Shown here one piece after another: positions 46,863-57,000 of a stretch of 64,000 nt of DNA. Position numbers and translations under genes: made by a program. Within the stretch, counting starts at the first letter, position 1; the number at the start of each line of letters is the position of its first letter. Source of the DNA: Euglena gracilis (taxonomy: Eukaryota > Euglenida > Euglenophyceae > Euglenales); the NCBI GenBank assembly GCA_039621445.1, contig CP154957.1, forward strand, positions 26,520,541-26,584,540. The letters are read 5' to 3'. The notes beneath the pieces were generated by a model. It did not search any database. It saw nothing but the letters and a program-made list of their open reading frames with translations, and was not told where the DNA came from.

Positions 46863-48489
46863 TTTTGTAGTAGAAATTGGAAAGAAAAATTTCACACTCA
46901 TGACAGAAAAATTTTTTCTTTCAAAATCCCGGGGGGGGCCCCGACCCCCCCTTGTGACACCTATGGCCACCACAGGATAACACATGGTCCCTGGGGCTTT
47001 GTAACTGTGAACAGAGGCCCAGCCCCTGCCCTGTATTTCATGGACATGAACATGAACACGAAATACAGGGCATTATTTGGACCCCCAGATCAACGCCCTA
47101 TTGGGGTGGGTCTGGCCAGCTCCTTTTTTTCACCTTTGTCGCATTGTCCCAACAATGGTTTTGTAAAAGGGAAATTAGCGGCATTGCCAGCAGCGAGGGA
47201 TTTCCTGAACTGCGTCAGGCAACTTTTGACACACTGGACGACTGATTCTTGGCATCTGCGTTTCAGATAGCATAAATCACACATGCCTTTTTGATCACGG
47301 TGAAGAGAAGTAGCAGGCAGCCCCTCCCAAGATCCTTTGGAAAACCTCTAGTAAAAAAATCCCTGACCCCCCCTGTATCCCCCCCATGTCCTAACACGGA
47401 CCTCCGTCACTTGGCCGTGCAAACACAACCTAGGGGGAGTTGGGGTCGCGGGGGGTTCGTGGTGGGGGCGCGGGGGGGGGGGGTCGCGGGGGGGAAATGG
47501 GTTTTGCAGGTCATATGTGACTTGTGTGACGTCATTCTTTCCTCAAATTTTATATCCCTTGCCATTTGGGTCCAAAAATAGGTCCAATTAGGAATTTTGG
47601 GACGAAATTCTCGCACTTTTGTTTCCTAATTGAGTGGAAAATTTCTAATTTTACGCAACCCCCCCCCTATATGGCACCCCCCCCCGGGGGTTTTGACCCC
47701 CCTGGCGACAATTAGGGGGGGGGGTGACAATTAGGGGGGGGGGGTACTCAATTTACCCTACATGTCCATGGGTCCATGGGTAAGCCCCCCAAATTGTCGC
47801 CCCCCAAGGGGGGGGGGGCGACTATTAGGGGGGGGTGACAAATAGGGGGGGGGGTCACGCTATCCGAATTTTTGTACTTTTTTGAAACTCGAATCGGGTT
47901 CAGAGTGGGCTCTAGGCGGTAGACTGGGGGGGGGGGGTCCTGGGGGGTCGGCCGACTAGTCGGCCGACCACCCAATTGGTCGGCCGACTAGGCCTGGGCG
48001 GCAGCTAGTCGGCGAGACAGGGGGGGGGGGGTTCCTGGGTGGTCGGCGGACTAGTCGGCCGACCACCCACTCTAATGTAGTTACGGGCCAGTCTCGCCGA
48101 CTTTTTATGAAGAAAATTGTATGCAAACTAGTCGGTGGCTAGTCGGTGGGCATAAAAATGGTCTGTGGCGGGTCCAAACCACCCGGAAATGGTCCGGATG
48201 GGGCCAAATAAGTGCCTTACACCAACAGGAACACCCTCAGATGGAAATTTTTGGTCGGTGGGGGGTCGGTGGGCCCTTGATGGGGTCCGGAGGGGTAAAA
48301 AACCAATGACGAAACAGGGATTACATGAAAATCCTTTAGAAATGCAAGCATTCTGCATCAGGACAGGTGAAAAAACACAAATTGTGGCTGAGCCCAGATT
48401 CAGCCTGAAAACGTGATCAGAAGCGGGCCCATGAACAACTTTCACATCCAGAGATCCGCTCGCGATCGTCGATCGATTTCGAAAAATGC
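46863..48489. other. Stretch without a supported gene
   Basis: A minus-strand open segment at about 47090-47285 (CQESVVQCVKSCLTQFRKSL) is weakly protein-like. The rest is C/G runs, CTAGTCGGCCGACTAG palindromes (47945-48130) and the left copy of a repeat unit shared with 55350-55600. Confidence 0.5.
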
Positions 48490-49990
48490 ACCCAAGGACC
48501 ATTTCCAGGTGATTTGGGCCAGCCACAGACCATTTTTATGACCACCGACTAGCCACCAACTCATTTGCATAGGATTTTCTTCACGGGGGGGACTTAAATG
48601 TTGGCGGTACTGACCCGTTTGTACATTAGAGTGGGTAGTCGGTCGACTACCCAATACCCCCCCCACCCCGTCTCGCCGACTAGCTACCGACCATTAGTCG
48701 GCCGACTACCCCCCCCCCCCAGTCTACCGCCATGCGCCCCGAAGGCCGCCGCAGCGGCCGAAGGCCGCTGCAATTCAGAACCTGAAAAGTTGATGATGTT
48801 ATCTAAAGGCGTAGGGTTAGGATCAAGTTTCCATTCCTAACTGTCCCATCCATCCCCTCAACGTCGTTAAATTGGTGTCTGCAGGGGCCAGCGAACCCAA
48901 AGTGGCGCCCAACTAGGGTTAAAAAAACTGGGGGACCCGAGTGAGGCGCCGAAGGCGCCGAGCGAGGGTCCTCCAATGTGTATTAACCCTAGTTGGGCGC
49001 CTCTTTGGGGTAGCTGGTCCCCTGCAGGCACCAATTTATCACGCATCAGTCACCGACCCTTCAACTGGTCGGTCGACCCGTCAACTAGTTGGTGGTAGGC
49101 TGGAGAGGCCGACTAGTAGGCTGACTAGCCAATTGGTCGGCCGACCGACGACGCCAATTGGTCGGTCGGCCTAGTCGGCAGCTAGTCGGCGAGACAGGGG
49201 GGGGGGGGGCCGGTTGGCGGCCTAGTTGGCGAAATACCCACTCTAATGTGCTAATGAGTCAACCGCCGAATTTTTAACCCCCCCCTGAAAAAAAAAACTT
49301 CGGATGGGGTGGAGGGGGGAGTTTTCTGCCTCTCGTGAGAGTCATGGCCAGGTTCCCCCCCAGGACCCCCCCAGGACCCACCGGGGGCGGCGGTACCCAC
49401 TTCAAAATAACCTGAATTTGTGCTGCAAAATTTCTGCCAAAAAGTTGCGGGACCCACCCAGGACCCCCCCCCCAGCACCCCCCAGGACCCTCCAAAGGAC
49501 CCCCCCCCCCCAGGACCGTCCCAGGACAGGGTCCTGGGGGGGGGGGGGGCGGGGAACTGGCCATAAGTGCATTTTCGGGTGATTTGGGCCCGCCACAGAC
49601 CATTTTTATGCCCACCGACTAGCCACCGACCAGGGGGGGGGGGGGGCTTAAAAGTTCAAAAGGGGGGGGGTATCGCGGGAAAATGGTGGTCGGCCCGACC
49701 TGGTCGGCCCGACCACCACAGGTCGGTCGACCACCACCACAGGTCGGGCCGACCACGGTCGGCCCGACCATGGTCGGCCCGACCACCACGGCGGCGACCA
49801 CCGGAAATCCGGGCTCCGAGCGGAAAATTGGCCATGGAACTTTTGGTGGTCGCTAGCGACCGGTCGCTAGCGACCATGGTCGCTAGCGACCGAATTCTGG
49901 CGACCGGTCGCTAGCGACCGTTGGTGGTCGGAGCGACCGGTCGCTAGCGACCACCAATAATTCGACCACCCCCCCCTCTCAGAAGATTTT
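48490..49990. repeat. Left arm of a 1.5-kb inverted repeat
   Basis: Landmarks run in exactly the reverse order of 53850-55415: ACAGACCATTTTTATG, CATTAGAGTGGGTAGTCGG, GGCCGAAGGCCGCTGC, two GCGCCCAACTAGGGTT blocks around a GGCGCCGAAGGCGCC hairpin, CTGCAGGCACCA, CTAGTCGGC palindromes, CTCTCGTGAGAGTCATGGCC, and a GGTCGGGCCGACC cluster at the inner end. Confidence 0.85.
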
Positions 49991-50380
49991 TAAGCCCCCC
50001 CCCCTGTGAAGGAAAAATTTCCCTCAGAGAAAAACATGAAATTTTATATCAAAAATTCCTTTTTCTGCTTTTAGGATCTTGCACGAAATCAGACAACGTT
50101 TACGTTACTTTGTCAAGAGGGCGGTACGGGGGTCCGGGGGAGGGGGTGGGCGGCAGGGGGGGGGGGGGGTGGCATTACCCTCCCCCCCCCCTCAGAGTGG
50201 CATGGCATTTTTTGTCAAATTTGCTTTACCCCCCCTCAAAGTGGCCACTTTCGTTTGGTGCCAAAGCCCAAAAAAATTTTGGGGCCCCATGGGTCGGTTA
50301 CCCCACGGAAGGGATTTTGTTATTGGAGGGTGGGGGGGGTGCGGGGGGGGGGGGGGGGGGGGGGGCACCCCCCCCCCGCC

Positions 50381-51125
50381 AGACGACCAAGGGCGCCGAA
50401 GGCGCCTTAGGACTGTTTTGTTTACGGTGCGCGTGGCATTACATGCGCGCATAGCCCTGGGTCGGTTACCCCCCGGAAGGGATTTTGTGATTGGAGGGCG
50501 GGGGGGGGGGGGCGGGGGGGGGGGGCGGTAGCCCCCCCCCCCCCCGCTAGACGACCAAGGGCGCCGAAGGCGCCTTAGGACTGTTTTGTTTACGGTGCGC
50601 GTGGCATTACATGCGCGTATGGCCCTGGGTCGGTTACCCCCCGGAAGGGATTTTGTTATTGGAGGGCGGGGGGGGGGGGTGCGGGGGGGGGGGGGGCGGC
50701 AGCCCCCCCCCCCCGCTAGACGACCAAGGGCGCCGAAGGCGCCTTAGGACTGTTTTGTTTACGGTGCGCGTGGCATTACATGCGCGCATAGCCCTGGGTC
50801 GGTTACCCCCCGGAAGGGATTTTGTTATTGGAGGGCGGGGGGGGGGGGGGGGTGCGGGGGGGGGGGCGGCAGCCCCCCCCCGCTAGACGACCAAGGGCGC
50901 CGAAGGCGCCTTAGGACTGGTTTGTTTACGGTGCGCGTGGCATTACATGCGCGCATGGCCCTGGGTCGGTTACCCCCCCAGAGGAGATTTTGTTGCTGGC
51001 GGGCGGAGGGGGGGTGCGGGGGGGGTGCTGGGGGGGGGGGCGGCAGCCCCCCCCCCCCGCACCCCCCCCCGCCCTCCCCGCACCCCCCCCCGCTAGACGA
51101 CCAAAGGCGGCTTAGGACGGTTTGT
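50381..51125. repeat. Tandem array of about 168-bp units
   Basis: AGACGACCAAGGGCGCCGAA starts at 50381, 50549, 50718 and 50885, with a diverged unit at 51095; spacings are 168, 169, 167 and 210. Each unit has a TTCG-type hairpin, a TGTTTACGGTGCGCGTGGCA core, GGGTCGGTTACCCC, a GGATTTTGTTATTGGAG block and a G-run/C-run pair. Confidence 0.9.
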
Positions 51126-51239
51126 TCACTGCGCGTTGGATTACATCCGCGCCTGGCCCTGGTAGCATCGTTTTGCAGTACAACTTGGGGGTTTTGCAAT
51201 AAAATCCTATTGGGGGGGGGGCTTTACTACAAAAAAGGG

Positions 51240-51412
51240 GTGGCGGACGCCGGTTCTGTCCTGAACCCGGCGTCCCGGACGCCGGTTCCGTCCGAAGGAC
51301 GGAACCGGCGTCCGGGGACGCCGGGTTCAGGACAGAACCGGCGTCCGCCACCCCTTGTTTAAAGCGGCGTTTTAGAGACGCCGGGTTCAGGACAGAACCG
51401 GCGTTCACCCCC
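51240..51412. repeat. Palindromic ACGCCGG/TTCTGTCC block
   Basis: A long near-perfect dyad: GGCGGACGCCGGTTCTGTCC near 51242 is mirrored about 51300, with a further ACGCCGGGTTCAGGACAG copy at 51377. Confidence 0.85.
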
Positions 51413-51479
51413 TTCGGGCCAGGGAGCACTTAGAATTACGTTCACTAGCGTTCCCCTTTAGTCCCAGGGGGGAACAGCC

Positions 51480-51990
51480 AAAACGTCCCAAAGCAAATTC
51501 TGAAAAAAAAACCAGAGGATTCAAACATAAAATCTCTGAAACTCTAAAAAAGCCATGGGGGTTCCAGCCGTATTCTCCAACCGTATTTCTGACAGAAAAA
51601 AACCCAGCACGCCCAGCCAAAATTTCCCAACCGTGATAATAAACCCAGCGAGGTCCAACCACAGTTTCCCCTCCGTATGTCTGAAACAACCCAGGGGGTC
51701 CAGCCAACATTTAATTCTGAAAAACGCACGGGGGGTTCCAGCCAGCATTTAACAACCGTATTTCTAAAAAACCCAGGGGGGTCCAGCCAACATTTCCCAA
51801 CCGTAATTCTAAGAAAAAACCCAGGGGTGGGCAGTCAACATTAAACCGAATTTTTGAAATAACCCAGGGCGGGTCCAGCCAAAATTTCCCTGCCGTATGT
51901 CTGAAAAAACCCAGGGGGGGTCCACCCAAAATTCCCAACCGTACTTCTGAAAAAATCCACTGGGGTCCAGCCAAAATTTCTGTAACGTGT
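51480..51990. repeat. Degenerate minisatellite, about 58-bp unit
   Basis: About ten diverged units of the form CCCAGGGGGGTCCAGCCAAC, ATTTCCCAACCGTA and TTCTGAAAAA. The repetitive minus-strand frames are by-products. Confidence 0.8.
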
Positions 51991-52207
51991 CTCCTTGCCG
52001 GCAATATGTTTTGCCCTGTAATCAGTGCAGCTGTAGCAACCTGTATGCCTAGCAATCCCCCCCCCCACCTCAGAAACTGCAAAACGCTTGCCGTCAGTCA
52101 TCCATGATATTTTGCACTCAGCAATTGTGCCTTTTATCCCCTTTCATCCAAGGAGATTTTTGTTTCTGGGGTCACATTGGCACACTTTTTTACACAAAAT
52201 ACAATCC

Positions 52208-52345
52208 CAAACCGGACGCCGGGTTTTGGACAGAACCGGCGTTCCTAACGCCGGGTTTTAGGACAGAACCGGCGTCCGGAAAACCCGTGGGGGGGGACGC
52301 CGGTTCTGTCCTGAACCCGGCGTCTCAAACGCCGGTTTAAAAATT
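52208..52345. repeat. Palindromic ACGCCGG/TTCTGTCC block, second copy
   Basis: Inverted copies of GGACGCCGGTTTTGGACAG-type words, ending in GGACGCCGGTTCTGTCCTG. It belongs to the family at 46015-46862 and 51240-51412. Confidence 0.8.
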
Positions 52346-52899
52346 TTCTGAAGGGGGGGGGGAGGTCGAAATATTGTACCGGTCGCTAGCTACCGGTCGC
52401 GAGCCACCACCAATGGGCGGTCGACCGTGACCAACGGTCGCTAGCGACCGGTCGCTAGCGACCACCAAAAGTTCCACGGCCAATAATCCGCAATGAGCCG
52501 GAAATCCGCATGGAGCCAAACCGAGCAACGTTGTTTTGCGGTTCGACAGTGTCCCATGCCTGCCAGGTGCAGGACACTATCGGGGGGGGGGGGCCGGTCG
52601 GAAAATCGCAGGTGACCAAATTGCGGGTCGGCCCGACCAGGGCGGCCCGACCTGTGTGGGTCGGGCCGACCTGGTCGGTAGGAAACGCAATTATCCGCAC
52701 TACCCCCCCCCCCTTCTGGCGATTTAAGCCCCCCCCCCTGAAAAAAACTTATGTCCAAATCACCCCAAAACCAGTCAAAACCCACTTAAATGGCTCCAAA
52801 ACCCCCAATCGGGGGTGAATATGCAAAAACTTGGGGGGAAAATGCCCATTTTGGGCCGCTTTTGGGGAAAACATTGTCTTTGCACATACCTACAAACTG

Positions 52900-53115
52900 G
52901 GTCAGGGTCAGGGTTGGGGTTAGGGTTTGGGTTAGGGTTCGGATTAGGGTTTGGTATAGGGTCAGGGTCAGGGTTTCGGGTTAGGGTTGGGGTTAGGGTT
53001 CAGGTTATGTTTAAGGTTAGGGTTTGGTTTAGGTTTAGGGTTCGGGTTACGTTCAAGGTTAGGGTTAGGTTTAGGGTTTCGGGTTAGGGTTGGGGTTAGG
53101 CTTCGGGTTAGACGA
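52900..53115. repeat. Degenerate TTAGGG-like array
   Basis: About 210 bp of GGGTTAGGGTT, GGGTCAGGGTT, GGTTTAGGG, GGGTTCGGG and related words, all in the same orientation. It joins directly to the AGACGACC tandem array at 53110. It lies inside the spacer of the large inverted repeat. Confidence 0.9.
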
Positions 53116-53640
53116 CCAAGGGCGCCGAAGGCGCCATCCGACACTCGGTGTCTGATTGCGGATGCTCACAAAACGGTCCGGCAGCCAAGGGATTTTGTTA
53201 TTGGGGGGCGGGGGGGGTGGGGGGGGGGGTGGGGGGGGAGGGGGGGCGGAAGCCCCCCCCCCCGCTAGACGACCAAGGGCGCCAAAGGCGCCCTCCGACA
53301 ATGGGTGTCTGATTGCGCATGCACACAACAGCAAAGGGATTTTGTTATTGGGGGGCGGGGGGGTGCGGGGGGGGGGGGGGGCAGCCCCCCTCGCTAGACG
53401 ACCAAGGGCGCCGAAGGGGCCCTGCGACAATGGGTGTCTGATTGCGCATGCTCACAAAACGGTCCGGCAGCAAGGGATTGTGTTAAGGATTGTTTATTGG
53501 GGGGCGGGGGGGGTGCGGGGGGGGCGGCAGCCCCCCCCCCGCTCGCCGACCAAGGGAGCCGAAGGTGCCCTCCGACAATGGGTGGCTGATTGCGCATGCT
53601 CACAAAACGGTCCGGCAGCAAAGGGATTTTGTTATCCCCC
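53110..53640. repeat. Second AGACGACC tandem array, diverged
   Basis: Units begin near 53110, 53267, 53396 and 53545. They share the hairpin and GGGATTTTGTTATTGG blocks with 50381-51125 but have a different core (GGTGTCTGATTGCGCATGCT). Confidence 0.85.
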
Positions 53641-53849
53641 CTAATTGACCAAACGACCCCCCCCTTTGAAAAAAATTTTCAAACCCCCCCCCCTAATTGA
53701 CTGCCCGGGGAGATTCCGTGCTGAAGCACCCCCTATGCTTTTCCCAAAAGTGGCCAAAAATGGGCATTTTCCCCCCAAGTTTTTGCATATTCACCCCCGA
53801 TTGGGGGGTTCTGGAGCCATTTAAGTGGGTTTTGACTGGTTTTGGGGCT

Positions 53850-55415
53850 CCGTGCGGATTTCCGGTGGTGGTCGCTGTGGTGGTCGGGCCGACCATGGTC
53901 GCCCCGACCTGTGGTGGTGGTCGACCGACCTGTGGTGGTCGGGCCGACCAGGTCGGGCCGACCACCATTTTTTTGCCCTACCCCCCCCCCCCCTTTTTTC
54001 TGTTTTTAAGCCCCCCCCCCCTGGTCGGTGGCTGGTCGGTGGCTGGTCGGTGGGCATAAAAATGGTCTGTGGCGGGTCCAAATCACCCGGAAATGCACTT
54101 ATGGCCCGTTCCCCCCCCCCCAGGACCCTGTCCTGGGGGGGTCCTGGGGGGGGGTCTTGGGGGGTCCTGGGGGGGTCCTTTGGAGGGTGCTGGGGGGGTG
54201 CTGGGGGGGGTCCTTGGTGGGTCCCGCATTTTTTTGGCAGAAATTTTGCAGCACAAGTTCGGGTTATTCTGAAGTGGGTACCGCCCCCCGGTGGGCCCTG
54301 GGTGGGTCCTGGGGGATAAACTGGCCATGACTCTCACGAGAGGCAGAAAACTCCCCCCTCCACCCCATCCGAAGTTTTTTTTCAGGGAGGGGTTTAAAAG
54401 TCGGCGGTTGACTTATTAGCACATTAGAGTAGGTATTTCGCTGACTAGTCGGCCAACTGGCTCTCCCCCCCTGTCTCACCGACTAGCTGCCGACTAGGCC
54501 AACCGACCAATTGGCGTCGTCGGTCGGCCAACCAATTGGCTAGTCAGCCGACTAGCCAGCCCCCCCCTCCAGCCTGCCACCAACTAGTTGAAGGGTCGAT
54601 CGACCAGCTGAAGGGTCGGTGACTGATGCGTGAAAAAGTGGTGCCTGCAGGGGACCAGCTACCCCAAAGAGGCGCCCAACTAGGGTTAATACACATTGGG
54701 GGACCCTCGCTCGGCGCCTTCGGCGCCTCGCTCGGGTCCCCCAATGTTTTTAACCCTAGTTGGGCGCCTCTTTGGGTTCGCTGGGTCCCCTGCAGACACC
54801 AATTTAACGACGTTGAGGGGATGGGATGGGACAGTTAGGAATGGAAACTTGACCCTAACCCTACGCCTTTAAATAACATCATCAACTTTTCAGGTTCTGA
54901 ATTGCAGCGGCCTTCGGCCGCTGCGCGGGCTTCGGCCTTCGGCCGATGCGCGGGCTTCGGCCTTCGGCCGCTGCGCGGGCTTCGGCCTTCGGCCAAGTGG
55001 CTTTCGGGGTGCGTGGCGGTAGGCTGGGAGGGGGGGCAGCAGTGGTCGGTAGCTAGTTGGCGAGACGGGGTGGGGGGTATTGGGTTGTTGGCCGACTGGT
55101 TGGTTCTGAATTGCAGCGGCCTTCGGCCGCTGCGGTGGCCCTCGGCCGCTGCGCGGCCTTCGGCCAGGAGGCCTTCGTTGCGCATGGCAGTAGACTGGGG
55201 GGTGGGGGGGGGAGTCGGCCAGCTAATGGTCGGTAGCTATTCGGCGAGACGGGGTGGGGGGGTATTGGGTAGTCTGACTACCCACTCTAATGTACTAACG
55301 GGTCAGTACCGCCGACATTTAAGACCCCCTGAAGAAAATCCTATGCAAACAAGTCGGTGGCTGGTCGGTGGCCATAAACATGGTCTGTGGCGGGCCCAAA
55401 TCACCCGGAAATGGT
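53850..55415. repeat. Right arm of the 1.5-kb inverted repeat
   Basis: Colinear inverse of 48490-49990, from the GGTCGGGCCGACC cluster at the inner end through GGCCATGACTCTCACGAG, CTCGGCGCCTTCGGCGCC and GCAGCGGCCTTCGGCCGC (expanded here) to GGTCTGTGGCGGGCCCAAAT at the outer end. Confidence 0.85.
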
Positions 55416-55419
55416 CCGG

Positions 55420-55717
55420 ATGGGTCCAAATAAGTGTTTTACACCAACATAAACACCCCCAGATGGAAATCTTTGGTCGGTGGGGGTCGGTGGACCCTTG
55501 ATGGGGGTCCGGAGGGGTAAAGAACTAGAGATGAAAAAGAGATTTAATGAAAATCCTTTAGAAATGCAAGCATTCTGCATCACGAGAGGCAGGAAACTCC
55601 TCCCTCCACCCCCATCCGAACCTCAAATAACAAAATCCCTTCTGAGTTGGCAACATACTCGGGGGCTAAGTTGTTTTTGTGGCTCACTTTGGCATAGGCG
55701 GGGGGGGCTCCGCCCCC

Positions 55718-55748
<31 letters not shown>

Positions 55749-57000
55749 AATCCCCTCTATGTTGGCAACATACTTGGAGGGCTAAATCCTTTTTGTGCAA
55801 AATTTTGCCATTATAGTGAAAATCCGATGGGGAGAGGTGTTCTTTTGCCAAAAGTGGCCCAAAATGGGCATTTCCCCCCCAAGTTTTTGCATATTCACCC
55901 CCGATTGGGGGGTTCTGGAGGGCGCAAGGCGGTAGACGGGGGGGGGGGGGGGTGGGTAGGCGTCCGACTAGTCGGTCGACGACTACCCAATTGGTCCACC
56001 GACTAGGCCTAGTCGGTAGCTAGTCGGCGAGACAGGGGGGGGTAGTGGGTAGTCGGCCAACTAGTCGGCCGACTACCCACTCTAATGTACTAACGGGTCA
56101 AAACCGCCGACTTTTAAGCCCCCCCCCATGAACAAAATCCAATGCAAACTAGTCGGTGGCTAGTCGGCGGTCATAAAAATGGTCTGTGGCGGGCCCAAAT
56201 CACCCGGAAATGGTCCGGATGAGTCCAAATAAGTGTCTTACGCCTAAATAAACACCCCCAGATGGAAATCTTTGGTCAGTGGGGGGTCGGTGGGCCCTTG
56301 ATGGGAGTCCGGAGGGGTAAAAAACCAATGATGAAACAGGGATTACATGAAAATGCTTTAGAAATGCAATCTGCAATCTGCATTCTGCATCACGAGAGGC
56401 AGAAAACTCCCCCCTCCACCCCAATCCGAGCCTCAAATAACAAAATCCCTTCTGTGTTGGCAACATACTCGGGGGCTAAATCGTTTTTGTGGCTCACTTT
56501 GGCATAGGCGGGGGGGGCTCCGCTCCCCCCCCCCCCCCCGCACCCCCCCCCTCAAATAACAAAATCCCTTCTATGTTGGCAATAGACTTGGAGGGATAAG
56601 ACCTTTTTTTGTGCAAATTTTGACTTATATTGAAAATTCAATGCTCCGGATGGGTCCAAATAAGTGTTTTACGCCTAAATAAACACCCACAGATGAAAAT
56701 CTTTGGTCAGGGGGGGGTCGGTGGGCCCTTGATGGGGTACATGAAAATCCTTTAGAAATGCAAGCATTCTGCATCACGAGAGGCAGAAAACTCCCCCCTC
56801 CACCCCCATCCGAGCCTCAAATAACAAAATCCCTTCTGTGTTTGCAACATACTCGGGGGCTAAGTCGTTTTTGTGGCTCACTTTGGCATAGGCGGGGGGG
56901 GCTCCGCCCCCCCCCCCACCCCCCCCCTCAAATAACAAAATCCCTTTTATTTTGGCAATGGACTTTTAGGGATAATACCTTTTTTTTGTGCAAATTTTGA
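55420..57000. repeat. Three direct copies of a 300-bp repeat
   Basis: About 55420-55740, 56214-56540 and 56646-56930 share GGATGGGTCCAAATAAGTG, GATGGAAATCTTTGGTC, TTCTGCATCACGAGAGGCAG and CACTTTGGCATAGGCGGGGG in order. The last ends in a GGCTCCGCC dyad with G/C runs. A partial fourth copy is at 48170-48370. Confidence 0.85.

Noticed and set aside
46836-47290. Gene in the 144-codon plus frame
   Set aside because: It crosses a palindromic repeat and a C-run, and the minus strand is equally open; no homology recognised.
52900-53115. Chromosome end
   Set aside because: The TTAGGG-like words are highly degenerate and unique or repeat DNA continues on both sides.
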